Shown here: positions 44,953 to 54,222 of the stretch, piece by piece
How positions within the stretch are numbered: position 1 is the first letter of the stretch
Layout: every line of letters begins with the position of its first letter
NCBI RefSeq assembly: GCF_021631985.1
Contig: NZ_CP070225.1
Span: forward strand, 3,348,001-3,412,000
Length of the DNA stretch: 64,000 bases
Direction of reading: 5' to 3'
From: Sandaracinus amylolyticus
GTDB lineage: Bacteria; Myxococcota_A; Polyangia; Polyangiales; Sandaracinaceae
Notes under the pieces: generated by a model
What the model was told of the DNA's origin: nothing
What the model saw: the letters and a program-made list of their open reading frames with translations, nothing else
Databases searched by the model: none
Translations under genes and position numbers: made by a program

Positions 44953-45218
44953 AACGGCTCTCGCTGCACGCTGCGCACGACCTCGCGCGTGAAGCTCGTG
45001 CGGAGATCGAGCACCTCGTAGCCGATGCTCGAGCGGTTGAGGATGTAGAACGCGTTCGGCTTCTGGACGCGACCCTCGATGCGGATCTCGTCCAGCTGGA
45101 TGACGCGCGGCTGACGCGCCGCACGACCGCCGCCGCGCGCCTGCGCTTCGACGTCGGAGGGCGCGAAGAACATCGCCGCGAAGAGCCCGAGCCCGAGCAA
45201 GAGTCCGAGACGCGTCAT
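44949..45218 (-). CDS. Small secreted protein in the envelope operon
   Basis: 89 aa. A cleavable signal peptide (MTRLGLLLGLGLFAAMFFAPSDVEAQA) and a mature part of about 60 residues: RVIQLDEIRIEGRVQKPNAFYILNRSSIGYEVLDLRTSFTREVVRSVQ. The IQLDEIRIEGRVQKPxAFYIL motif suggests a short beta-rich periplasmic domain and recurs in myxobacterial gene runs beside AgmX-type proteins as far as I recall; I cannot name it. GGAGG lies 6 nt before the ATG. It overlaps the upstream TPR lipoprotein gene by 4 nt (ATGA). Confidence 0.78.
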   Translation of the reverse strand: MTRLGLLLGLGLFAAMFFAPSDVEAQARGGGRAARQPRVIQLDEIRIEGRVQKPNAFYILNRSSIGYEVLDLRTSFTREVVRSVQREPF

Positions 45219-46702
45219 TCCGTGCCTCCGCCTTCCGTGGTCCCGCCGCCCTCCGCAGCCTGACGCGCGGCGCGCTCCGCCTCACGCTGACGGCGCGCGG
45301 CGTCGCGCTCGATCCGGCGCTGCTCGCGCTCGATCTGGCGGGTGATCTCCTCGAGGTACGCGGTGGACGGATCCTCGCGCGCGAGGCGCGGTCCCATCAG
45401 GTCGCGGTACGCTCGGAACTCCTGCTGCGAGCGCTGGAGCGAGGTCAGCAGGTCGCTGCCCGGCATGTCCGCGCCCGCCTCGAGGTAGAGCAGCGCGAGC
45501 CCGTAGTGCGCCTCCGGGCTGCGAGGGCTCGTTGCGACCACGCGATCGAGCTCGTTCTTGCTCTTCTCCCACTGCTTGGTCGCCCGGTACGCGTTGCCGA
45601 GGCCGAGGTGCACCTCGGGGACGTCGGCGACCAGGCGCGCGACCGCCTCGAACTGCTGGACCGCCTCGGGGTAATTCGCGCCCGCGAGGAGCTGCAGCGC
45701 GAGCGCCATGCGCGCGTCGGCATAGTCGGGCCGCAGCTCGACCGCGCGGCGATACGCCTGGAGCGCCTGACCGAGCTGGTTCTGCTCCTGGAGCATGCGC
45801 CCGCGGAGGAACTGCACCTCGGCGTGGTTCGGGTCGATCGTGACCGCCTGGTCGAGGATCGACTGGGCGAGCTCGGTGCGGTTGCGGCGCAGGTTCGCCT
45901 TCACCAGCACGAGCATCGCGGGGACGAAGCGCTCGTCGCGACGCAGCGCGGTGCGCGCCGCCTGGATCGCTTCTTCCGGGCGATTCGCGTGGATGAGCGC
46001 CTCGCCGTAGAGCGCCTGGATGTGGAGGTTGCGCACCCAGCGACGCGCCAGCGGCTCCATGAACGCGACCGCATCCGCCGCCTGACCGCGACGCACGTAG
46101 ATCGTGACGATCCCTTCGGCGGCGCGCTCGTAGTCGGGCTGGATGCGCAGCGCCTGGCGGTAGTAGTTGAGCGCACCGTCCGCGTTGCCGGCGCGATCGG
46201 CGAGCACGCCGAGGTTGTACGCGGCGCGGAACGCGTTCGGATCGGAGCGGAGCGCCTCCTCGAACGCACGGCGCGAGCCCTCGGTGTCACCACGCTGCCC
46301 GGACTCGATGCCACGACGGTACGCCGCCTGGGCCGAGCCACTGACGGGGCGCCGCGGCGGAAGCGGCTCGCCGCTCTCGACCTCCGGGCGGCCCCACGGG
46401 CTCTCCTGCTGGGACGCGGGCGTGCCGGTCTGCGCGGTGCCGCCGCTCGTCGGGGGCGTCTCGTCGGCGCCACCTTCGAGATCGTCCTCGTCGTCGCCCT
46501 CGGGCTCGCGGGATCCCGGGGGCGCCTCGATGTCACCGCGATCTGCGCGATCGCCGCGACCCTCGTCCTCGCCGCCCGTCGTCTCCTCGTCGCGATCGGC
46601 GGTGGTGCCCCCCTGCTGCTCACACGCGGGGAGCAAGGCGCCCGCGCTCAGCAGCAGGCACCCACAGAACAGCGCGATCGCGCTCGAACGCGCCCTCGCC
46701 AT
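45215..46702 (-). CDS. TPR lipoprotein of the envelope operon
   Basis: 495 aa. The signal peptide ends in the lipobox LPAC, so it is outer-membrane anchored. An acidic, Gly/Asp-rich linker (about residues 25-120) precedes at least seven tetratricopeptide repeats, such as YRRGIESGQRGDTEGSRRAFEEALRSDPN, YYRQALRIQPDYERAAEGIVTIYVRRG and YRRAVELRPDYADARMALALQLL. The C-terminus is Arg/Gly-rich. It resembles AglT/PglI-type TPR scaffold lipoproteins of Myxococcus gliding loci. GGAGGAGG 4 nt before ATG 46702 fixes the start. It overlaps the preceding gene as TGATG. Confidence 0.88.
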   Translation of the reverse strand: MARARSSAIALFCGCLLLSAGALLPACEQQGGTTADRDEETTGGEDEGRGDRADRGDIEAPPGSREPEGDDEDDLEGGADETPPTSGGTAQTGTPASQQESPWGRPEVESGEPLPPRRPVSGSAQAAYRRGIESGQRGDTEGSRRAFEEALRSDPNAFRAAYNLGVLADRAGNADGALNYYRQALRIQPDYERAAEGIVTIYVRRGQAADAVAFMEPLARRWVRNLHIQALYGEALIHANRPEEAIQAARTALRRDERFVPAMLVLVKANLRRNRTELAQSILDQAVTIDPNHAEVQFLRGRMLQEQNQLGQALQAYRRAVELRPDYADARMALALQLLAGANYPEAVQQFEAVARLVADVPEVHLGLGNAYRATKQWEKSKNELDRVVATSPRSPEAHYGLALLYLEAGADMPGSDLLTSLQRSQQEFRAYRDLMGPRLAREDPSTAYLEEITRQIEREQRRIERDAARRQREAERAARQAAEGGGTTEGGGTE

Positions 46703-49700
46703 CACTCCTCCTCCCGCGCGAGCGGAGGCGCTGCGATGTCCGTCTCCATCGGCAGCGTACGCCCCGCACGCGCACGCGCGAACTCGCCGGGCGTGTACGC
46801 CGCGAACGAGGGGTCGCGCTGCTGCTCCGCCGCGATGCATTCGGCGATTCGCTCGTCACCGTACGCCTGGAGGCGGTCGGCGGCGAGCCGCGTGTACTCG
46901 TTGTCGATCGAGCCCGCCCGCGCCGCGCGCGCCGCGAGCGCGTAGCGTGCGATCGCGAAGCACTCGATCGGACGCACCCGCTGATCGAGGGTCTGCTGGA
47001 TGCGGTCCTGCACCTGGACGCGCACTTCCTCGCGCACGTCCGCGCTCGCACCGCGCACCCGGCGCTGCAGGTCCGCCGGCATCACGAACGGCGTGTTGAG
47101 CACCGCGCGCGCGAGCACCTCGTACACGCGTCCCTGCCGCACGAACGCCGCGATCGTCCAGGTCGGACGCCCGTAGTCGAGCACCGGCGCGTAGCCGGTC
47201 ACGAGCGTGTTCGCGCGGGCCGAGCCCTCCTCGATCTGACGCGCGACGGTCTGCACGTACGCCTCGAGGGTCGCCGGGCTGCCGGGGTTGATCGCGAAGC
47301 TCTCGAACGCCGCCATGTTCTCGTCGACGATCGTGAAGCGCGCCTGCGCCGCGTACTCCGCCGCGATCGATCCCCGCTCCTGACCGGCGCGCGAGAACGC
47401 GTCGACGACGTCCTGCAGCGCGGTGCGGTAGTCGCGCGTCTGACGAAGCTCCTGGCGCGCCTGGGCGATGCGCCAGTACGCGGTCACGAGCAGCTCGCCC
47501 GCCGCCGCATCGCCGCGGTAACGGTCGATGAACGCGCGCATCTCGCGGATGGTGCCGTTCCAGTCGCGGCGCTTGAACGCCATCTCCGCGACGCGGAAGC
47601 GCGCGCTGCGCTGTACGTCGGGCGGCGTGCCCGCGGCCTCCGCCGCGCGACGGTAGTAGTCCGCCGCGCGGTTGTAGTCCTGCTGGTACTCGAGGATGCG
47701 CGCGGCGTTGATCAGCGCGTCGGTCCGGGTCTCCTGGATCCCCGGATCCGTCGAGCTCGCGAAGCGCTGCGAGTCCGCGAGCACGCGATAGCTCTCGATC
47801 GCGCGCTCGTAGTCGAAGAAGCGGTTCGCGGTGTACGCGAGGCGGAAGTACGCAGTCGCGAGGATCGAGTCGAGGCGCTGCTGCTGCTCGGGCTCCTCGG
47901 CCCGCACCGGACCGACCTCGTCGACCACGCGCTGGTACACGCGCGACGCGGACTCGTACCGGCTCGTGCACTCGAGCGCGACAGCTGCCTGGATGAGCGC
48001 GCGCGGCGCGTCGGCATGGCGCGGGTCGTCGTTCACCGCGTTGACCATGTCGGTCGCGGACTGCTCGAAGAGCTGCACCTGCTCGGCGGTCGGCGCCTCC
48101 GGGCAGAGCTGCTCCTGCGGCAGGTCACCACGAGCACGCTGGTAGAGCTCGAGCGCGCGCTGGAACCGGATGTTCCCGAGGTCGCGCGTCACGAGACACT
48201 GCGGGTTGTCCTGGTTCGCCGGGTCGTTGCAGTCGACCGCGCTCGGCGCGCTCGCGTCGGGGCTGAACGTGCACTGACGCTGCTGGAGGTCACGGGCGAG
48301 GCGCTCGACCTCCTCGGTGTCCCCGAGCTGGACCGCGATGTTGCGCAGCGAGATCCAGGCGACCTGGCCCTCCTCGCTCGCCTGCGGACCGCGGCAGCGC
48401 TCGAGGTAGATGCGGCGGAAGCGCTCGCGCGCCTGCTCCCACCAGCCGTAGTTGTAGAGGAGCAGCGTGTTGTTGTAGTCGTACGCCGCTCGCACGCCCT
48501 CGCGGTCCTGCACCACGGGGACACGCGCGAGGTAGATCTCGCGCGCCTGCGCGACGCGCTGCACGAGCTGCGGCATCTCGACCGGTCGGACGCGCGGCGG
48601 CGGACCCGGGTCTACCGCGGGCGGCTCGTCGCGAACTTCGATCTCACCGCGACGCTGCGCGTCTTCGAGCATGTACTGCAGCGAGAGCACGACGCGTCGC
48701 GCCGACTCGCTGAGGTAGCGATCGTCGAGGTTCGAGTCGCGCACCGCCGCGTACTGCGCGGCCGCCTCCTCGTACTGCTGCGACCAGAAGAGCGCGTCGG
48801 CGAGGTTGTACTGGAGCTCGTACGCGTTCGGGCTGTTCGGGTACTGCTCGATGTACTGCTGGTAGCCCTGCGCCGCCGCGTTGTACTCGGCGACCGCTTC
48901 CTGGAGCATCCGCTCGTCGCGGTTCTCCAGCGCGAGGCGCCGCATCCGCTGCGCGTTCTGGTGATGCTCGATCGCGGAGTTGATGATCGCCGCCTCGGCG
49001 AGCCGCTCGGCGCGCGTCTGCTCGACGGGATGATCGGTGTTGGCGTCCCACCAGTCCGACCCCTCGCCGTAGTTGGCGAGATCGAAGCGCGCCTGCAGCG
49101 CCTGCTCGCGGCGGCCGCGACGCTCGTGGGCGCGCGCGATCTGGTTCACGATCTCGGGCACGCGGTGGTGCAGCGGCCAGCGACGGATCGCGTACTCCCA
49201 GACCTCGATCGCCTCGTCGTAGCGATCTTCCTCGAAGTAGATCTGGCCGAGCTGGAAGTAGATCTCGACCGTCCACGGTCGATCCTGCGGCAGCAGCTCG
49301 GGGTTCTGGATGCGCTGGAAGCCGGTCGGCAGACCCTCGTCGGGATCGGGGATCTGGTTCTCGTTCCAGTCGTCGTACGCGAACGTGATGCCGAGGTACT
49401 GCACGGCCTCGGCGCGCAGCTCGGAGCCCGCGCGACCGGTGCGCTCGTACTCACGATCGGACCAGTCGATCAGCTGGACGAAGTGCTCGATCGCCTCGGG
49501 ATAACGGCTGCCGCGGTAGTACGCCCAGGCGACCTTGTAGAGCGCGAGGTTGTAGTTGCGGTCCTCGGGATCCGCGAGGACCTTGCGGTACGCGCTGATC
49601 GCGCGATCGAGCGCGTGGGGCTCGAAGTCGAAGTCGAAGTGGTACTCGCCGATGCGCAGCCACGTCTCGCTGACGAACTCCGCGCCCTCGGTGACCGGCT

Positions 49701-50658
49701 GGCAGTCGGCGTAGGGATCGATGAACGGCTCGTCGGCGCCGCTCTGCGGCGTCGGGTCGAGCGTGAGCGCGGGGTGCGCCTCGGGGCCGAGCGCGCTCGC
49801 GGTACCGCCGTCGCCTTCCTCGCCCATGCCGTCGGGCGACGGCAGCGCTTCACCGGTGTAGTGGTACCGGTTCGCGCACACGAGGTTGAGCCAGGCGAGG
49901 CGCGCCTCGGCCATCTCGCCCATCTCGTTCAGGCAGTAGCCGATGAGGTAGTAGACGCCGTCGATGCGCCGGTAGTTCGGGAAGCGACGCACGAGCTCGC
50001 GGTAGAGCGAGATCGTCGGCATGAAGTCGGGATGCCCCGACTCGGGCGTCTGCCCGGCGAGCGCCGCGTCCTGGAACGCGATCGCGCTGCGCTCGTAGTA
50101 GAGCTCGCCGAGCCGGAACATCGCGTCCGGCGTGTAGGTCGGGTCGTCGGGATAGCGGCGGACGAAGCGCTCGAACAAGCGGATCGCGCGCTCGCGCGCC
50201 TCGTTCTGCAGGCGCTCTTCCTCGCGGATCTGACGCGCGTAGCCCTGCTCGCGCTCGCGGCGGCGCTGGGTGTACTCGCGGCGGAGGATCGAGCGGATCG
50301 CCTCGCGATACGAGGTACCGGTCTTCGTGAACCGGCCGACCTCGGCCTCCATCTCGCGCAGCGCGGCGACCTGCTCGGCGCTGGGCGGCGGGCGGTCGTC
50401 GCGGATGCGGCGATCGGTGGTGTCGAGGAACGCGGGGAGCGGGACGTCGACGGTGCCTGCCCACGGCGCCGCGGCGTCGCCGGTCGTGGCCGCCACACCG
50501 CCGTCGGCACTGACGGTACCGAGCGGCACACCGCCGTCGGCTCCACCCGCGTCGGGCGCACCACCATCCTGCGCGAGCACGCGCGGAGCGCTCGCGAGGG
50601 CAGCCATCGCACCGAGCAAGGCCACCGAGACACGGAACGACACGCGCGTGCGAATCAC
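46702..50658 (-). CDS. Very large secreted TPR protein
   Basis: 1318 aa, the largest protein here. A signal peptide (MIRTRVSFRVSVALLGAMAALASAPRVLAQ) exports it to the periplasm. The mature part is an array of tetratricopeptide/Sel1-like helical pairs (RAIRLFERFVRRYPDDPTYTPDAMFRLGELYYERS, RAISAYRKVLADPEDRNYNLALYKVAWAYYRGSRYPEAIEHFVQLI, EAIEVWEYAIRRWPLHHRVPEIVNQIARAHER) that reads like an extended BamD/YbgF-style scaffold. A Gly/Asp/Ala-rich linker follows the signal. No catalytic motif. The GTG start has GAGGAG 5 nt upstream and overlaps the previous stop (GTGA). It probably corresponds to the GltD/NfsD-like large TPR component of envelope machines. Confidence 0.88.
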   Translation of the reverse strand: MIRTRVSFRVSVALLGAMAALASAPRVLAQDGGAPDAGGADGGVPLGTVSADGGVAATTGDAAAPWAGTVDVPLPAFLDTTDRRIRDDRPPPSAEQVAALREMEAEVGRFTKTGTSYREAIRSILRREYTQRRREREQGYARQIREEERLQNEARERAIRLFERFVRRYPDDPTYTPDAMFRLGELYYERSAIAFQDAALAGQTPESGHPDFMPTISLYRELVRRFPNYRRIDGVYYLIGYCLNEMGEMAEARLAWLNLVCANRYHYTGEALPSPDGMGEEGDGGTASALGPEAHPALTLDPTPQSGADEPFIDPYADCQPVTEGAEFVSETWLRIGEYHFDFDFEPHALDRAISAYRKVLADPEDRNYNLALYKVAWAYYRGSRYPEAIEHFVQLIDWSDREYERTGRAGSELRAEAVQYLGITFAYDDWNENQIPDPDEGLPTGFQRIQNPELLPQDRPWTVEIYFQLGQIYFEEDRYDEAIEVWEYAIRRWPLHHRVPEIVNQIARAHERRGRREQALQARFDLANYGEGSDWWDANTDHPVEQTRAERLAEAAIINSAIEHHQNAQRMRRLALENRDERMLQEAVAEYNAAAQGYQQYIEQYPNSPNAYELQYNLADALFWSQQYEEAAAQYAAVRDSNLDDRYLSESARRVVLSLQYMLEDAQRRGEIEVRDEPPAVDPGPPPRVRPVEMPQLVQRVAQAREIYLARVPVVQDREGVRAAYDYNNTLLLYNYGWWEQARERFRRIYLERCRGPQASEEGQVAWISLRNIAVQLGDTEEVERLARDLQQRQCTFSPDASAPSAVDCNDPANQDNPQCLVTRDLGNIRFQRALELYQRARGDLPQEQLCPEAPTAEQVQLFEQSATDMVNAVNDDPRHADAPRALIQAAVALECTSRYESASRVYQRVVDEVGPVRAEEPEQQQRLDSILATAYFRLAYTANRFFDYERAIESYRVLADSQRFASSTDPGIQETRTDALINAARILEYQQDYNRAADYYRRAAEAAGTPPDVQRSARFRVAEMAFKRRDWNGTIREMRAFIDRYRGDAAAGELLVTAYWRIAQARQELRQTRDYRTALQDVVDAFSRAGQERGSIAAEYAAQARFTIVDENMAAFESFAINPGSPATLEAYVQTVARQIEEGSARANTLVTGYAPVLDYGRPTWTIAAFVRQGRVYEVLARAVLNTPFVMPADLQRRVRGASADVREEVRVQVQDRIQQTLDQRVRPIECFAIARYALAARAARAGSIDNEYTRLAADRLQAYGDERIAECIAAEQQRDPSFAAYTPGEFARARAGRTLPMETDIAAPPLAREEE

Positions 50659-53135
50659 GGCGTCTCCTCTGCGGCGTCCTCGTCGGCCGCCGCACCACCA
50701 CCGCCCTCGTCGGTGATCTCGCGGAACTCGTCGTCGAGCGAGCGCAGCTCCTGCGAGCGCTCTCGCGTCAGCATCTCGACGCGCATCCGGTGCTCCTCAC
50801 GCTCCGCCCACGCCACGTCGATGCGGCCGACGTCGGCGCGCAGCACGAGGTCGTAGAACCGCTGCTGGACGCGTCGGAAGTTCTGGTAGGTGACCGCGCC
50901 CACGACCTCTTCGGCCTCGCCTTCGAGCTCGCCGAGCTCACGGCGATAGCCCTCGATGCGCCCCGACTCCTCGTCGACCTGCGCGCGGATGGACGCCGTG
51001 CGCTCCTCGACGATTCGGTCGATCTCGGCGTCGCGCGCGTCGAGCTGGCTCTCGAGCGTCGCGATGCGCCGGAACGTCGGCTCCATCCGGCTCGAGCCAC
51101 CGCCGAGGCGGCGCTCCTCCGCGACCAGGCGCGCGTGCTCGGCACGCAGGCGCTCGTGGCGCTGATACCGATCGTCGCCGACGCCGACCTGGAGGCGCCC
51201 CGCCTCGATCAGGATGCGGAGCTGCCCGATCTCGCTGCGATAGTCCTCGATCGCCTGGCGCTGCTGGCGCAGCTCGTTCGCGACCGCCTCGTCGCCGCTC
51301 GCGTCGCGCGTGCCCGACGTGTCCGCGAGGTAGCGCTCGGTGGCCGCGATGCGCGCCTCCATGCCGAGCAGCTCGACCTCCATGCGCGAGAGCTCGCGCT
51401 CGAGGCGTCGGTAACGCCCGACGACCTCGCCGTCCATCTCGGCGAAGTCCTCTTCGCGCGTCGGCATGCGATCGATGAAGCGCTCGATCTCACGACGGCG
51501 CGCCCGCACTTCCTCGAGCTCCGGCGTCGCCGCCGCACCGCGCGACTCGAGCGCGATCGCGCGCTGGCGCAGGCGCAGGACGCGGTTGCGGAAGCCCGTC
51601 GTCAGCTCGCGCTGGCGGCGCAGATCCGCGAACACCGCCACGCGGTTGGGCTGTGAGAGCGCCGCGGTGAGACGCTGCACGAGCAGCGAGGTCTCGGCGA
51701 CCAGCTGGCGCGCCTCCGCGAGGTCCTGGAGCACGCCGAGCGCGCGATCCATGTCGCCCTCCATGCTCGCCCAGCGCTGCGCGAGCGGCGGCAGGAACGC
51801 GTTCGCGTCGAACGTCTCCATGTTCTCGCGGACGAGCTGGCGGAAGTAGCCGAGCGGGTCCGCCTGATGCTCGGCGAGCATCTCGTCGAGCTCGCGACGC
51901 ACCGGGCCGAACTCGCGCGCGACCTCGCGGAACACGCGGTTCGCCTCGTCGAAGCGGCCGTTCCGCAGCAGCAGGTTTCCCCGCAGGATCTTCGCGTCGG
52001 GCAGGAAGTGCGAGTCGGGTGCCGCCACCGCGAGCACCTCGAGCGCGCGCTCCGCGCGCGTCGCGTCGCCCATGCGGATGTAGACCCACGCGATCTCGTA
52101 GAGCGCTTCGTCGAAGTTCGCGCTGGTCCGCGGGATCGCCTGGTAGGCCTCGACCGCCTGCTCGAGCTGATCGGTCTCGTAGTAGAGCCGGCCGAGCGCG
52201 AGCTGCGTCAGCTCCGAGACCTGCACGTGCTCCTGCGTCGTCGCCGGCGCGCGCAGCACGCGCGTGAACGCCTCGATCGCCTGCGGATACTGCTCGCGCA
52301 GGGTGTGGATGACGCCGATGAAGTAGCGCGCCTGCGGGTAGTACGGGCTGCCCTCCTGGACCGCCTCGAACGCCTGGCGCGCCTGATCGAGCGTCGCGAG
52401 ATCGATGCCCGTCGTCTGGGGGTGACCAGTGTCCTGCGAGCCGCCCGGAGCGCGCAGCACGTCGTCGGCGGGCACGGCGCGATTGTAGAGGTACTTCGCG
52501 CGGAAATACGTCGTCGCCGCCTCGATCTCCGAAGGCGGCAGGCGGTTCAGCTGGGCGAAGACGTCGTCGATCCCCTCGAAGTCGCGGGTGTGGATCGCGA
52601 TCTCGATGAGCCGTCCGAGGGAACGTTGGATGAACGGCCGGAACCCCGGCTCCGACGAGTGCGACAGCACCTCGCGGAAGCGAGTGCGCGCCCCGAGGTA
52701 GTCGCCCGCGCGGAACAACGAGTCGGCGAGCAGGAACAGCGCATCGGGGAACGCCGCGTGCTGCGGGTAGTTGTCGACGATGTCCGTGAAGATGATCGAC
52801 GCGCGGATGTAGTCCTGGAGCCGATAGAACAGCTCGCCGTCGGTCAGGCGCTCCTCGACGAACGTCGCGCTGCGCAGGCTCTCGCTGCGCAGCGGCTCGC
52901 TCATCAGCGCCGCGACCTGGCCCTCGAGCCCGACGAGCTCGCGCTCGATCGCCTCGTCCTCCTGCGCACGCGCTGCTGGGACGAACAGGACACCCGCGAG
53001 CACCGAGCTCGCGACGAACGACACCGCGCGCCGAGACGCGACGCGCATCGACGCGCGCTCGCTCGGGCTCCGCTCACTCGCGGCCGCCCGCTCCCCGGCG
53101 ACTCGGCGCAGCCACGTCCGCGGCTGCTGCGTCAT
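50655..53135 (-). CDS. Large secreted TPR and coiled-coil protein
   Basis: 826 aa. A hydrophobic signal segment (RAVSFVASSVLAGVLFVPAARAQ) follows an Arg-rich N-terminus of about 30 residues; an internal ATG at 53048 would give a shorter, more classical signal peptide. The first half holds tetratricopeptide repeats (LFYRLQDYIRASIIFTDIVDNYPQHAAFPDALFLLADSLFRAGDYLGARTRFREVL). The second half (from about residue 470) is a long Arg/Glu-rich coiled coil (RLRQRAIALESRG, RYRRLERELSRMEVELLGMEARI, LGELEGEAEEVV), unusual in TPR exoproteins. An elongated periplasmic strut is likely. It overlaps the coiled-coil gene upstream (TGATG) and the 1318-aa gene downstream (GTGA). Confidence 0.86.
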   Translation of the reverse strand: MTQQPRTWLRRVAGERAAASERSPSERASMRVASRRAVSFVASSVLAGVLFVPAARAQEDEAIERELVGLEGQVAALMSEPLRSESLRSATFVEERLTDGELFYRLQDYIRASIIFTDIVDNYPQHAAFPDALFLLADSLFRAGDYLGARTRFREVLSHSSEPGFRPFIQRSLGRLIEIAIHTRDFEGIDDVFAQLNRLPPSEIEAATTYFRAKYLYNRAVPADDVLRAPGGSQDTGHPQTTGIDLATLDQARQAFEAVQEGSPYYPQARYFIGVIHTLREQYPQAIEAFTRVLRAPATTQEHVQVSELTQLALGRLYYETDQLEQAVEAYQAIPRTSANFDEALYEIAWVYIRMGDATRAERALEVLAVAAPDSHFLPDAKILRGNLLLRNGRFDEANRVFREVAREFGPVRRELDEMLAEHQADPLGYFRQLVRENMETFDANAFLPPLAQRWASMEGDMDRALGVLQDLAEARQLVAETSLLVQRLTAALSQPNRVAVFADLRRQRELTTGFRNRVLRLRQRAIALESRGAAATPELEEVRARRREIERFIDRMPTREEDFAEMDGEVVGRYRRLERELSRMEVELLGMEARIAATERYLADTSGTRDASGDEAVANELRQQRQAIEDYRSEIGQLRILIEAGRLQVGVGDDRYQRHERLRAEHARLVAEERRLGGGSSRMEPTFRRIATLESQLDARDAEIDRIVEERTASIRAQVDEESGRIEGYRRELGELEGEAEEVVGAVTYQNFRRVQQRFYDLVLRADVGRIDVAWAEREEHRMRVEMLTRERSQELRSLDDEFREITDEGGGGAAADEDAAEETP

Positions 53136-53926
53136 CACTCGCCCCCTTCGCCCTCGGCCTCGGCCGGCGCGGCTTCTTCGCCGCGGCCCGTCCCCTCGAC
53201 GTGCTCGACGTAGCGCACCGCGGGGCGCTCCTCGAGCGGCGCGGTGGGACCGCCCTTCTCGTAGCCGACCACGCGGATGGTCATGCGCTTGCCCTCGGGC
53301 GCGCTGAACGTGTAGCTGCTGCGCACGCGGAAGCGGTAGCCCTTCAGATACGAGAAGATGCCGTAGCCGTGGCCGCGATACTCGAGGTTCACGGTGATGT
53401 TGTGCTCACCGGGCACGATCGAGCCGTTGTAGATCTCGAACTCCTGCTGGTCGCCCAGCGTGCCCTCTTCGTCGGCCTTGCTGAAGAGGCGCGCTCCGTC
53501 GAGCGCGTAGACCGCCTTCACGAGACGGTACGACGAGCTCATCCGGTTCTCGTGGATGATGACGGCCTGGGCGCCGGCGACGACGCCGCCGAGCACCGTC
53601 TCGGCGAGCAGCGAGAGGCGCGCCTTGCTCCGGAAGATCTGCTCCTTGAGCGCGTCGATGCGCTGCTCGAGATCGCGCAGGCGGACCGCGTAGGTGCCGG
53701 CGTCCATCTCCTCGGTCCCGGTCGTCGTCGCGGCGGCGTCGGTGCCCGCGGCGGTGTCGGTTCCAGCGGCGGGCTGCCCGGTCGCATCAGGGGCTGCCGT
53801 GGTCGTGGCTGTACCGGTCGTCGGCGCGGTCTCGCCTGGAGCGGGCGATCCATCCTGCGCGACAGCGAGCCCGGCGACGAGCGTGGCGAGCGCCACGGAC
53901 GTCCACAGCGCCATCACCCTGCGCAT
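53135..53926 (-). CDS. Secreted coiled-coil/beta-domain protein, first gene of the envelope operon
   Basis: 263 aa. A signal peptide (MALWTSVALATLVAGLAVAQ) and a Thr/Ala/Pro-rich linker (about residues 23-70) precede a short coiled coil (YAVRLRDLEQRIDALKEQIFRSKARLSLLAE). A beta-rich domain follows: GGVVAGAQAVIIHENRMSSSYRLVKAVYALDGARLFSKADEEG, YNGSIVPGEHNITVNLEYRGHGYGIFSYLKGYRFRVRSSYTF. The tail is Ala/Glu-rich. I do not know its activity; its place at the head of the operon suggests a subunit of the same envelope assembly. GAGGAG 5 nt before ATG 53926 excludes the longer frame. A leader of about 214 nt separates it from the predicted promoter. Confidence 0.83.
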   Translation of the reverse strand: MRRVMALWTSVALATLVAGLAVAQDGSPAPGETAPTTGTATTTAAPDATGQPAAGTDTAAGTDAAATTTGTEEMDAGTYAVRLRDLEQRIDALKEQIFRSKARLSLLAETVLGGVVAGAQAVIIHENRMSSSYRLVKAVYALDGARLFSKADEEGTLGDQQEFEIYNGSIVPGEHNITVNLEYRGHGYGIFSYLKGYRFRVRSSYTFSAPEGKRMTIRVVGYEKGGPTAPLEERPAVRYVEHVEGTGRGEEAAPAEAEGEGGE

Positions 53927-54124
53927 GCAATCTCCTCTTTCTACGCACGGGGCCGCGACGCGTCCGGCCCCTTCAGCAGCGCCCGCTCCCCCTGGAGAAA
54001 CGGGCAAGTCGAGAACACAGCTTCCGCGGAGCTCACATCGCGGTCGGTCGAGACCGTTGTCCAGGGAAGCGCAGAAATTCAGTCGTCATCCGAGCCCGGT
54101 CGGCCGTGAGACGCAGATCGGCCC

Positions 54125-54146
54125 CCGAGCACACACTCGTGCTCGG
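54125..54146. promoter_or_regulatory. Perfect dyad at the start site of the envelope operon
   Basis: CCGAGCAC (54125-54132), 6-nt spacer, GTGCTCGG (54139-54146). It directly abuts the -10 TATAAG on the minus strand and would cover the transcription start near 54140, as an operator or as a 5' stem-loop in the message. Confidence 0.6.
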
Positions 54147-54175
54147 CTTATACCAACGCCCCGGGAGGGGGTCAA
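54147..54175 (-). promoter_or_regulatory. Strong sigma70 promoter of the envelope operon
   Basis: Minus-strand TTGACC (54175-54170) as -35, 17-nt spacer, TATAAG (54152-54147) as -10. The best-matching promoter in the window. Nothing else is recognised in the 381-bp gap 53927-54307 apart from the dyad and a weak plus-strand -10. Confidence 0.7.
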
Positions 54176-54222
54176 CGCACTCCCCGATCGCGCGGAAGTG
54201 CTGGTCATGTCTCGCGCATCGC

